Source: Treponema sp. UBA3649 (lineage in GTDB: Bacteria; Spirochaetota; Spirochaetia; Treponematales; Treponemataceae). From it: a stretch of DNA of 7,089 nucleotides. A program made the translations under genes and the position numbers. The stretch covers positions 1-7,089 of the forward strand of contig DFKI01000001.1 in assembly GCA_002373325.1 (NCBI GenBank), written 5' to 3'. Under the pieces are notes generated by a model that worked only from the letters and a program-made list of their open reading frames with translations, searched no databases and had not been told where the DNA came from. Shown piece after piece: positions 1 through 5,341 of the stretch. Positions within the stretch are counted from its first letter, which is position 1, and each line of letters opens with the position of its first letter.

Positions 1-32
1 ATCACGTGCTCTACCAACTGAGCTATAGCGGC
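1..32 (-). tRNA. 5' part of a tRNA gene cut by the window edge (isotype not visible)
   Basis: Read on the minus strand, the first 32 nt of a tRNA are present. The acceptor 5' strand is GCCGCTA, followed by T8 and A9, the D-stem GCTC/GAGC and the classic D-loop AGTTGGTA. The next five bases, CGTGA, form the 5' side of the anticodon stem, and T32 is the last base in the window. The anticodon (34-36), variable loop, T-arm and 3' end lie outside, so the isotype cannot be read. A GCC start followed by this D-arm and CGTGAT would suit a tRNA-Thr, but that is a guess. The gene has its own promoter just upstream and lies downstream of, and in the same direction as, the membrane-anchored protein gene. 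Confidence 0.9.
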
Positions 33-64
33 ATACCAAAACACCTAAGCGTTTCGATGTAATC

Positions 65-93
65 AATATATACCAAAACAATTTTTTTGTCAA
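65..93 (-). promoter_or_regulatory. Promoter of the tRNA gene (perfect -35, 17-bp spacer, TATATT -10)
   Basis: On the minus strand, TTGACA (93-88) is followed by a 17-bp AT-rich spacer and TATATT (70-65). The expected start point is near position 58, giving a leader of about 25 nt before the tRNA 5' end at 32, which RNase P would remove. All six -35 bases and five of six -10 bases match the sigma-70 consensus. Confidence 0.8.
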
Positions 94-105
94 TAAGCAA
101 ATCTC

Positions 106-132
106 TTTTTTTTGAATTTTTTTTGTTTTTTT
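106..132 (-). promoter_or_regulatory. A-tract UP-like element upstream of the tRNA promoter
   Basis: On the minus strand three A-tracts of 7-8 bases occupy 132-126, 124-117 and 113-106. Their centres are about 9 and 11 bp apart, close to one helical turn. They start about 13 bp upstream of the -35 box. Such phased A-tracts bend DNA and can bind the RNA polymerase alpha-subunit C-terminal domain, which is typical of strong stable-RNA promoters. The function is inferred; the tracts are seen directly. Confidence 0.5.
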
Positions 133-135
133 ACA

Positions 136-170
136 CGGGATTCGTTCTCACGGTTCCTACGAATTTCCCG
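136..170 (-). other. Imperfect stem-loop across the 3' end of the membrane-anchored protein gene
   Basis: Arms CGGGATTCGT (136-145) and ACGAATTTCCCG (159-170) pair over ten base pairs with a 2-nt bulge and a 13-nt loop. The stem spans the TAG stop at 157-159. In the direction of the gene it is followed by an A-run, not a T-run, so it is not a standard intrinsic terminator. It might protect the 3' end of the mRNA, or it may have no role. The rest of the 33-156 gap holds only the tRNA leader, its promoter and the A-tracts. Confidence 0.35.
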
Positions 171-1668
171 CGCCCGTCTTTTTGGTCAGTATTATCAGAT
201 GCTCCTCGGATGGATAGCTCTGGTCGGGAGTGAGCACGTAGGGTTGCAGCACGAGACTGTCCTTGTTTTTTCCTCCGCTTGACGTGGGTGCGTAGCTAAT
301 CTGGTAGATTTTCTTGAAGAACGGGGTTTCGGTGCCGGACCTGAACTGTATGTAGGGTTTTCCTCCGTAATTTATGGTCGTGTATGTTCCCTCGTCCTTT
401 GAAATCTCTCCCGTGCAAGTGTAGGTTCCGTTCGCGAATGTGAGTGTGGAGCCGTCCTGTGCCCTCCATTCATTTTCCTTCTCCAGTTCCCCGATCAGAT
501 TTTCTCCCGCCGGTGAGTTCTGCCTTATGTTCCTTATGAATGAAGTCGCGTCGGACATTTTCTTGTAGTCGCCGTTCCACTCAAGTCCCTCGGCAATCAG
601 GAAGAGCACGTTGTCGAACACCCGGATTCTGATTTCATCGGAGCTGCGGATTGAGACATCCATCTGTCTTTGGAAATTCTTGATCTCGTCATTTGTCGCA
701 AAAACGAAAATTCCCTGCATTCTCGGGCTGCTTCTTGTCCACTCATACACTTCGTACTGGTCGGCCTGCATGTACATTATCTGGTTGTTCTCCTGGTCGA
801 AGTAGAGGTATTTCGGGTCGTCCTTTGATGTGCTCGTCTTGTACCAGAGTCCGTTCAGAAACGTGAAGTAGCTGTCCGCCGATCCTGAGGGAATCTTCGC
901 CTTGTCCGCTGAGCTTATCACCGAGTCGCTGATTTTGTCCTGTGCCTGAAGAGTGTACTGCTGGCTTTCTTCGTCCCATGAATACAGTGAGCGAATCTGT
1001 CCTCCCGCCTCTGAGTCGGATGCGTATACGGAGATGTTGAAGCTTTTGTCGTTTGAGACAAGCATGTTGTATGCGTCTGAGCGTTCTGCCTGCTCAACCA
1101 CGATGGATCCGTCCGACTCAAGGTTCGCAATCTGCATGACGGAGACACCCGTGCTGTTTCTGTTGATGAAAAAAGCCTGGAGGACGGAATGGCCCGTGTC
1201 AACTATTCCCTGATAGACTATGGCGTTCCTGTGGTCCCCGGTCAAATCCATGCCCATGTATGAAAAGGTCTTCATCTGCCTGATTGGGGTGGCAATGGTC
1301 GCGACACGCTCGAACTCACCTTTCTGTACGTTGAAAAGTCCGACGATGAGGGAGATGAACGGGCTTCCCTCTGACTTTATCGCGTTCACTTGGTCTTCCT
1401 GCTTGTCACCGTCAAAATCCATGTTGACAGTAGCGAGAAGAGATTCCCCTGAATTCAACGGAACCAGGGAAACAATGTCCGGGTCAAAATACTCGTATTC
1501 GTCTATATGATTCGCGTCCTCACTTTCATGTCCTGCCACACGGGGAATGACCACACGGGATGCCGTGACCTTTTCTTCAGGAGTCGCAAGATATCTGTTC
1601 TGGAGAAAAACAACGGCAAGAACCGCCACAGTCACAATGAAGACTGCGAAAACTACCTTCTTATGCAT
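157..1668 (-). CDS. Membrane-anchored pallilysin-like (Tp0751-family) surface protein, tentative
   Basis: The start chosen gives 503 residues. Residues 5-22 form one hydrophobic segment after MHKK, so the protein is probably anchored in the inner membrane or exported. There is no lipobox cysteine. DFDGDKQED (84-92) has the DxDxDxxxD spacing of a calcium-binding loop, and MDLTGD (140-145) may be a second, degenerate one, as in FG-GAP/VCBS-like repeats. From about residue 267 the chain is beta-rich, with two segments that open on an aromatic motif (GLWYK at 273-277, EWR at 400-402). This resembles the lipocalin-like domain of Treponema pallidum pallilysin Tp0751, an adhesin that binds host matrix proteins. 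The family call is from memory of sequence style and needs a profile search. The Tp0751 protease signature HEXXH is absent, and the protein is about twice as long as Tp0751 (near 237 residues). A TTG at 1704 would add 12 residues, but that TTG is part of the -35 box. No Shine-Dalgarno site precedes either start. The gene diverges from yebC. Confidence 0.85.
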   Translation of the reverse strand: MHKKVVFAVFIVTVAVLAVVFLQNRYLATPEEKVTASRVVIPRVAGHESEDANHIDEYEYFDPDIVSLVPLNSGESLLATVNMDFDGDKQEDQVNAIKSEGSPFISLIVGLFNVQKGEFERVATIATPIRQMKTFSYMGMDLTGDHRNAIVYQGIVDTGHSVLQAFFINRNSTGVSVMQIANLESDGSIVVEQAERSDAYNMLVSNDKSFNISVYASDSEAGGQIRSLYSWDEESQQYTLQAQDKISDSVISSADKAKIPSGSADSYFTFLNGLWYKTSTSKDDPKYLYFDQENNQIMYMQADQYEVYEWTRSSPRMQGIFVFATNDEIKNFQRQMDVSIRSSDEIRIRVFDNVLFLIAEGLEWNGDYKKMSDATSFIRNIRQNSPAGENLIGELEKENEWRAQDGSTLTFANGTYTCTGEISKDEGTYTTINYGGKPYIQFRSGTETPFFKKIYQISYAPTSSGGKNKDSLVLQPYVLTPDQSYPSEEHLIILTKKTGAGNS

Positions 1669-1675
1669 GACATAT

Positions 1676-1704
1676 ATTGTAACTGATTTGCGTTTTAGTT
1701 TCAA
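1676..1704 (-). promoter_or_regulatory. Promoter of the membrane-anchored protein gene, predicted leaderless start
   Basis: On the minus strand TTGAAA (1704-1699), a 17-bp spacer and TACAAT (1681-1676) each match five of six consensus bases. Seven bases separate the -10 box from the ATG at 1668, so the predicted transcription start is the A of that ATG. This would produce an mRNA without a 5' leader, consistent with the lack of any Shine-Dalgarno sequence here. Confidence 0.6.
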
Positions 1705-1722
1705 TAGGAAATTCTGAATTTG

Positions 1723-1747
1723 ATGTGTGGACAGGGGCTTCCCACAT
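1723..1747. repeat. Imperfect inverted repeat between the divergent promoters
   Basis: ATGTGTGG (1723-1730) and CCCACAT (1741-1747) pair with a one-base bulge around a 10-nt spacer. The repeat lies in the 45-bp stretch between the two outward-facing -35 boxes (1699-1704 and 1750-1755). A divergent-promoter operator is one reading, but seven pairs with a bulge could easily be chance. Confidence 0.25.
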
Positions 1748-1749
1748 GG

Positions 1750-1778
1750 TTGACAAGATTTTGGATTTTGTGTATAGT
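1750..1778 (+). promoter_or_regulatory. Promoter of yebC-ruvC
   Basis: TTGACA (1750-1755), a 17-bp spacer and TATAGT (1773-1778) give a near-consensus sigma-70 promoter. Transcription should begin near 1785, leaving a leader of about 26 nt that contains the yebC ribosome-binding site AAGGAG (1799-1804). There is no room for a riboswitch or attenuator. Confidence 0.8.
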
Positions 1779-1810
1779 GGGTTAAAATCGGTTTTTTTAA
1801 GGAGTTCCCA

Positions 1811-2557
1811 ATGTCAGGACACAGTAAATGGTCTACTATTAAACATGCAAAGGGTATTGCAGATGCAAAGCGCGGTCAGCTGTTCACTAAATTCATAAAG
1901 GAAATTTCTATCGCGGCAAAGATGGGCGGTGGTGATCCCGATTCAAACCCACGTCTGCGCACGGCTATGCTCAAGGCTAAGGCCGCTTCCATGCCAAAGG
2001 AAAACATTGAGCGTGCAATCAAAAAAGGTACCGGTGAGCTTGGTGCCGTTTCCTATGAAGAGCTTGTTTATGAGGGATATGCTGCAGGTGGTGTGGCTGT
2101 TTTGGTCGAGGTTCTTACTGATAACAAGAATCGTGCCGCCGCTGATGTACGCAACATTTTCAACAAGAACGGTGGAAATCTCGGAACAACAGGTTCTGTA
2201 AGCCGCATGTTTGACCGCAAGGGTGTCATTGAGTACGACGCGGAGAAGGTGAGCGAGGATGAGCTTACAGAGGTTGCTCTTGAGGCGAATGCTGAGGATG
2301 TCGTGAACGAGGACGGAGTAATCACTGTTACGACAGATCCTTCTTCTTTCGATTCTGTTCTTGAGGCTCTTCAGGCAAAGGAGTACGAATCTCTTTCAGC
2401 TGCAGTGAGCATGGTTCCGCAGGCATATACGGCTGTTGATGTTGAGACCGCAAAGAAAGTCGCGAAGCTCATCAACAAGCTTGAGGAAAACGACGACGTT
2501 CAGAATGTCTGGTCTACAGTCGAATATCCCGATGACTTCGATCCGGACGCAGAGTAA
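1811..2557 (+). CDS. yebC: YebC/PmpR/TACO1-family regulator of translation or transcription
   Basis: The 248-residue product matches the family's usual length and carries its hallmark N-terminus MSGHSKWSTIKHAKG (1-15), followed by AKRGQLFTKFIKEI (19-32). Further conserved stretches are NPRLRTAM (46-53), MPKENIERAI (61-70), YEGYAAGGVAV (87-97), LTDNKNR (102-108) and KNGGNLGTTGSV (119-130). The family was long listed as DNA-binding transcriptional regulators. More recent work on bacterial YebC and mitochondrial TACO1 supports a ribosome-associated role in relieving stalls at proline-rich stretches. Which role applies here cannot be read from sequence. It is cytoplasmic, with no membrane segment. 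The start is firm: AAGGAG lies 6 nt before the ATG. The gene ends in TAA directly followed by an in-frame TAG. It is the first gene after the promoter at 1750 and lies 14 nt before ruvC. Confidence 0.97.
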   Translation: MSGHSKWSTIKHAKGIADAKRGQLFTKFIKEISIAAKMGGGDPDSNPRLRTAMLKAKAASMPKENIERAIKKGTGELGAVSYEELVYEGYAAGGVAVLVEVLTDNKNRAAADVRNIFNKNGGNLGTTGSVSRMFDRKGVIEYDAEKVSEDELTEVALEANAEDVVNEDGVITVTTDPSSFDSVLEALQAKEYESLSAAVSMVPQAYTAVDVETAKKVAKLINKLEENDDVQNVWSTVEYPDDFDPDAE

Positions 2558-2571
2558 TAGATTTTTCAAAA

Positions 2572-3096
2572 TTGCGTAAAAGAAGGGTTCTTGGGATTGA
2601 TCCCGGGCTTGCACACACAGGCTTCGGGATTGTGGACTCCGTTAACGGTTCGTTGCGTCTTGTGAGCTACGGTGTCATTGAGACATCCAGCGATGAGGAT
2701 CACAGTGTGCGTCTGCTTGCAATCTACAACAGGCTGCTTGCTGTCATTGATGAGTACAGGCCGACCGAAGCTGAGATGGAGACTCTTTATTTTGCGCGAA
2801 ATGCATCCAGTGCGCTTGCTGTGGCTGAGGCGAAGGGGGTTATCACCTTGTGTCTGGCCCAGCAGGGAATTCCTTTGTCATTGTACACGCCCAATCAGAT
2901 AAAATCATCGGTCACGGGAATGTCATCCGCCGACAAGGACACGGTTGAGCAGTACGTGCAGATTCTTTTGAACATGAAAATCAAGCCTGAGCCTGATCAT
3001 GCCGCTGATGCTTTGGCCGGGGCAATCACCCACATACATTCGACTTTCACCGACAGCTTTGAAAATCTTTTGCATGGAGTAAAAACACGTAAATGA
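2572..3096 (+). CDS. ruvC: Crossover junction endodeoxyribonuclease RuvC (Holliday junction resolvase)
   Basis: RuvC is a homodimeric, Mg2+-dependent nuclease that cuts four-way DNA junctions symmetrically after RuvAB branch migration. The 174-residue length is typical. The catalytic acid set is visible: D10 in VLGIDPG (6-12), E70 in EMETLYF (68-74), and H143 with D146 in DHAADALAGAITH (142-154). E. coli has Asp at the third position; from memory Thermus thermophilus RuvC uses a D, E, H, D set, so the histidine is a known natural variant rather than damage. The start is TTG: no other start codon lies in frame before the conserved N-terminus, and no Shine-Dalgarno sequence is seen in the 14-nt gap after yebC. 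Translation may therefore depend on ribosomes finishing yebC (inference). A 67-nt gap with a new promoter follows. Confidence 0.96.
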   Translation: MRKRRVLGIDPGLAHTGFGIVDSVNGSLRLVSYGVIETSSDEDHSVRLLAIYNRLLAVIDEYRPTEAEMETLYFARNASSALAVAEAKGVITLCLAQQGIPLSLYTPNQIKSSVTGMSSADKDTVEQYVQILLNMKIKPEPDHAADALAGAITHIHSTFTDSFENLLHGVKTRK

Positions 3097-3124
3097 CCGA
3101 AAAAGCGGAAAAGCCAAAAACAGT

Positions 3125-3153
3125 TTGACATAAAGCCATTTTTGTTACATAAT
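3125..3153 (+). promoter_or_regulatory. Internal promoter for the unknown gene-ruvA-ruvB unit
   Basis: TTGACA (3125-3130), a 17-bp spacer and CATAAT (3148-3153) form a good sigma-70 promoter in the gap after ruvC. The predicted start, 3160-3162, lies only 2-4 nt before the ATG at 3164. No terminator is seen between ruvC and this site, so readthrough from the yebC promoter should also reach the downstream genes. Confidence 0.65.
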
Positions 3154-3163
3154 ACATGGTGAT

Positions 3164-4708
3164 ATGATGAAGAATGTAACGCAAGAGGGGAACGAAAGTT
3201 TCTTCACCAGGCTGATAAATATCCTTTTGGGAAGGGAACTCTCTCCGGCACAGAAAGAACTTCGCTCCATGAATCACAGGCTCGAGTCACAGGGATACAA
3301 GTATTACAAATTCTCAAACAAAAAAGTGAAGAAGACTTTTGCCTTTTTTCTATATGATGTCTATGCGACGCTTGCACCGCTCAGGGAATTGTTTCTCTCC
3401 AACAATGACAATGAATTTTACAGGAGGATGCTTATCCAGTATTCCCTTACGGACGAGCAGAGGGAAGCTTTGGACTATCTTGACCCGGAAAGAATCAGGC
3501 AGGAGGTTACTCAAAATTCCGTGAAGTCTGTGGCGGAAAAATGCCAGAATAGTTTCTCCGCTTTCAAGGATGATTTTTCTGCCGGGTCCGCTATTTTGAT
3601 AAACGACTGTTACAAGAATGTACTTATCTTGAAGCAGCTGTGTGTGCTCGATTTTTTCTCCTGCCTCAAACAGTTTTGTCCGGCCATGGTTGAGAATGAT
3701 TTTCAGACGGAATGGCGTTTCAGACATCTTGCGAAAAACTATGTCGCGGATTTCATCGTGGATTTTGTCAACGCCGCGTCAATCGTCTCGAATGTGGAGA
3801 ACTGGAAGAGTGTCTTTGGTTTTCTTTCGACCCTGCCCGCGTGGAAGGGGTATGACGTGGACCGATTCTACCGGCTTATGGCTTTTTTTGCAGCGATGTC
3901 GGAAAAGAATGCGTTCAAATCTCTTGCCTGCCTTATGCGGGACGATCCCTCATTCATGCTGAGACTTTCCTCCGAGCCGAAGGACATAATCAGGATGTAT
4001 ATGGAGGATGTCTACCAGAGTTTCAGGGTGACTTTGGAGGACATTGTGCGTGAGCGGAAGATGAGCCGGTTCAATGAGCTTTTGACACTGGTTTTTTCCT
4101 ATGACGACCTGAAGCCTCTCAAGTTCTATTCTCCTGAAGCGTCCAGACCCTATGAGTCGCGTGGATCCGTGGGATTTACATCATGCAATGCTGCTATGTA
4201 CTTGAATTCGTTTTTTGAGAAATATCTCAAGGAACCCTTGCTGAATTTTATGGACGAGTTCAAAATTCTTGCCCACAGCTATTCTCAGGAATTCGTGCCG
4301 GAGACATGCACAAAGTTCCAGGATCTTGTTGACTGCAGGAATGACCTTCTGGAATTCGACCAGCACCTCAACTCAAATTTCTCCGAGGGCTACCGTCTAA
4401 AATGTCTTCTGGAGAACAGTCATTCCGATGACAGAATCATTTTCAAACTGAACGCGGCGATTGGTGACGTGAACGTGCAGGCATCCGAAATCATCACATC
4501 CGCTCTTGACACGATAGCCGAGCTGAGTGAAATTTTTGCAAAGCTTGTTGATGACAGAAACGAAAAGGGAAATCTGATTGGCAACTGGAAGGATCTGGAG
4601 CGGAAGATGCAGAGACCCGTTACGGACATTTTGACGACATTTTCGGACGCGCTGAAAAATTTTTCTCTGCTGATGAAAAACACCGATTTGGTTTCATCGA
4701 AAATTTAG
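3164..4708 (+). CDS. Spirochaete protein of unknown function (DUF5312-like) in the ruv operon
   Basis: No function is known to me. The 514-residue product has no signal peptide, membrane segment, Walker motif or other catalytic signature that I can see. It appears almost entirely alpha-helical and cytoplasmic. The N-terminal region is basic and aromatic (YKYYKFSNKKVKKTF, 45-59). It has ten scattered cysteines (residues 127, 149, 160, 167, 172, 256, 341, 382, 391, 414) without a metal-site spacing. The last 90 residues (about 425-514) look like long amphipathic helices, possibly coiled coil. The size and position match a hypothetical gene that precedes ruvA in Borrelia (BB0024, from memory), and I believe the family is DUF5312; a profile search would settle it. 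GGTGAT (3158-3163), which is complementary to the 16S rRNA 3' end, abuts the ATG; ATG 3167 is an alternative start. It ends 12 nt before ruvA and is surely cotranscribed with it. A link to branch migration is inference from gene order alone. Confidence 0.92.
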   Translation: MMKNVTQEGNESFFTRLINILLGRELSPAQKELRSMNHRLESQGYKYYKFSNKKVKKTFAFFLYDVYATLAPLRELFLSNNDNEFYRRMLIQYSLTDEQREALDYLDPERIRQEVTQNSVKSVAEKCQNSFSAFKDDFSAGSAILINDCYKNVLILKQLCVLDFFSCLKQFCPAMVENDFQTEWRFRHLAKNYVADFIVDFVNAASIVSNVENWKSVFGFLSTLPAWKGYDVDRFYRLMAFFAAMSEKNAFKSLACLMRDDPSFMLRLSSEPKDIIRMYMEDVYQSFRVTLEDIVRERKMSRFNELLTLVFSYDDLKPLKFYSPEASRPYESRGSVGFTSCNAAMYLNSFFEKYLKEPLLNFMDEFKILAHSYSQEFVPETCTKFQDLVDCRNDLLEFDQHLNSNFSEGYRLKCLLENSHSDDRIIFKLNAAIGDVNVQASEIITSALDTIAELSEIFAKLVDDRNEKGNLIGNWKDLERKMQRPVTDILTTFSDALKNFSLLMKNTDLVSSKI

Positions 4709-4720
4709 AGCAGGAAAATT

Positions 4721-5341
4721 ATGTTTAACAGTTTGACAGGAACGGTGAGCGGAAAGGGACCGCAGAAAATATTCATTGACACACACGGAATTGAGTGGGA
4801 CATTACGGTAAGTGATTCCGCCCTGGACAGATTTCCTCCCGTAGGTGAGAGCGCGAAAGTCTACACGTGGATGCAGCACACCGACCAGCTTATGACCCTC
4901 TTCGGATTTTTTTCCGAAAGCGAGCGGAATCTCTTTTTTGATTTGCTCAAGGTTGACGGAATCGGTCCCAAGGCAGCGATGAAAATTCTCGGCAACATTC
5001 AGGCATCAGATCTTGCGAAAATCCTTGACTCAGGAGATTTGGAGAGCCTTCAGAAAGTTCCCGGTGTCGGTAAAAAGACCGCCGCAAAGATGCTCCTTCA
5101 ATTAAAAGGAAAGCTCCACCTTGAGGAGGACTCATCCGCTTCTGTCCCAGCAAAACAAGCCGTGCCCTATGAGGATGTCGTCGCAGGACTTGTGAGCATG
5201 GGTTATGACCGTAAGATTGCAGAGCAGGCAGTTTCTTCCGTAAGCCGACGTGCCGGGGAAGATGAAAAGTTTGCCGCATATTCCGAAAAGGAGCGCGAGG
5301 ATTATGTGTTCAGGCAGTCGCTTGTGGAGCTTGCACAATGA
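4721..5341 (+). CDS. ruvA: Holliday junction branch migration complex subunit RuvA
   Basis: RuvA binds four-way junctions as a tetramer or octamer and loads the RuvB motor rings. The 206-residue protein shows the three family domains. An N-terminal OB-fold (about 1-63) ends in LFGF (60-63). Two helix-hairpin-helix motifs bind the DNA backbone: VDGIGPKAAMKIL (78-90) and VPGVGKKTAAKMLL (113-126). After a charged linker, the small C-terminal domain that contacts RuvB begins near 149 (YEDVVAGLVSMGY, 150-162). The acidic pin, Glu55-Asp56 in E. coli, aligns with D55-Q56 here, so only one of the two acids is kept; the alignment was done by eye. The ATG is supported by AGGA (4712-4715) at 5-nt spacing. 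It follows the unknown gene by 12 nt and overlaps ruvB by 4 nt. Confidence 0.97.
   Translation: MFNSLTGTVSGKGPQKIFIDTHGIEWDITVSDSALDRFPPVGESAKVYTWMQHTDQLMTLFGFFSESERNLFFDLLKVDGIGPKAAMKILGNIQASDLAKILDSGDLESLQKVPGVGKKTAAKMLLQLKGKLHLEEDSSASVPAKQAVPYEDVVAGLVSMGYDRKIAEQAVSSVSRRAGEDEKFAAYSEKEREDYVFRQSLVELAQ

Noticed and set aside
136..170. Intrinsic terminator for the minus-strand gene
   Set aside because: The stem exists, but in the direction of transcription it is followed by an A-run and not a T-run, and the loop is long.
202..204. HEXXH metalloprotease motif expected for pallilysin
   Set aside because: The nearest strings in the protein (GHESEDANH at 46-54 and EEH near the C-terminus) do not have the HEXXH spacing.
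611..1510. Open frames on the plus strand opposite the membrane-anchored protein gene
   Set aside because: They are short overlapping antisense frames without ribosome-binding sites or protein-like composition, shadows of the minus-strand gene.
1669..1704. Twelve-residue N-terminal extension starting at TTG 1704 for the membrane-anchored protein
   Set aside because: The TTG belongs to the -35 box of a well-formed promoter whose start point is the ATG at 1668, and no ribosome-binding site precedes the TTG.
1705..1810. LexA/SOS box controlling the ruv genes
   Set aside because: Neither the E. coli-type CTG-N10-CAG nor the Gram-positive GAAC-N4-GTTC spacing is seen here or at 3097-3163; the GTTCCGAAC after ruvB lacks the spacing.
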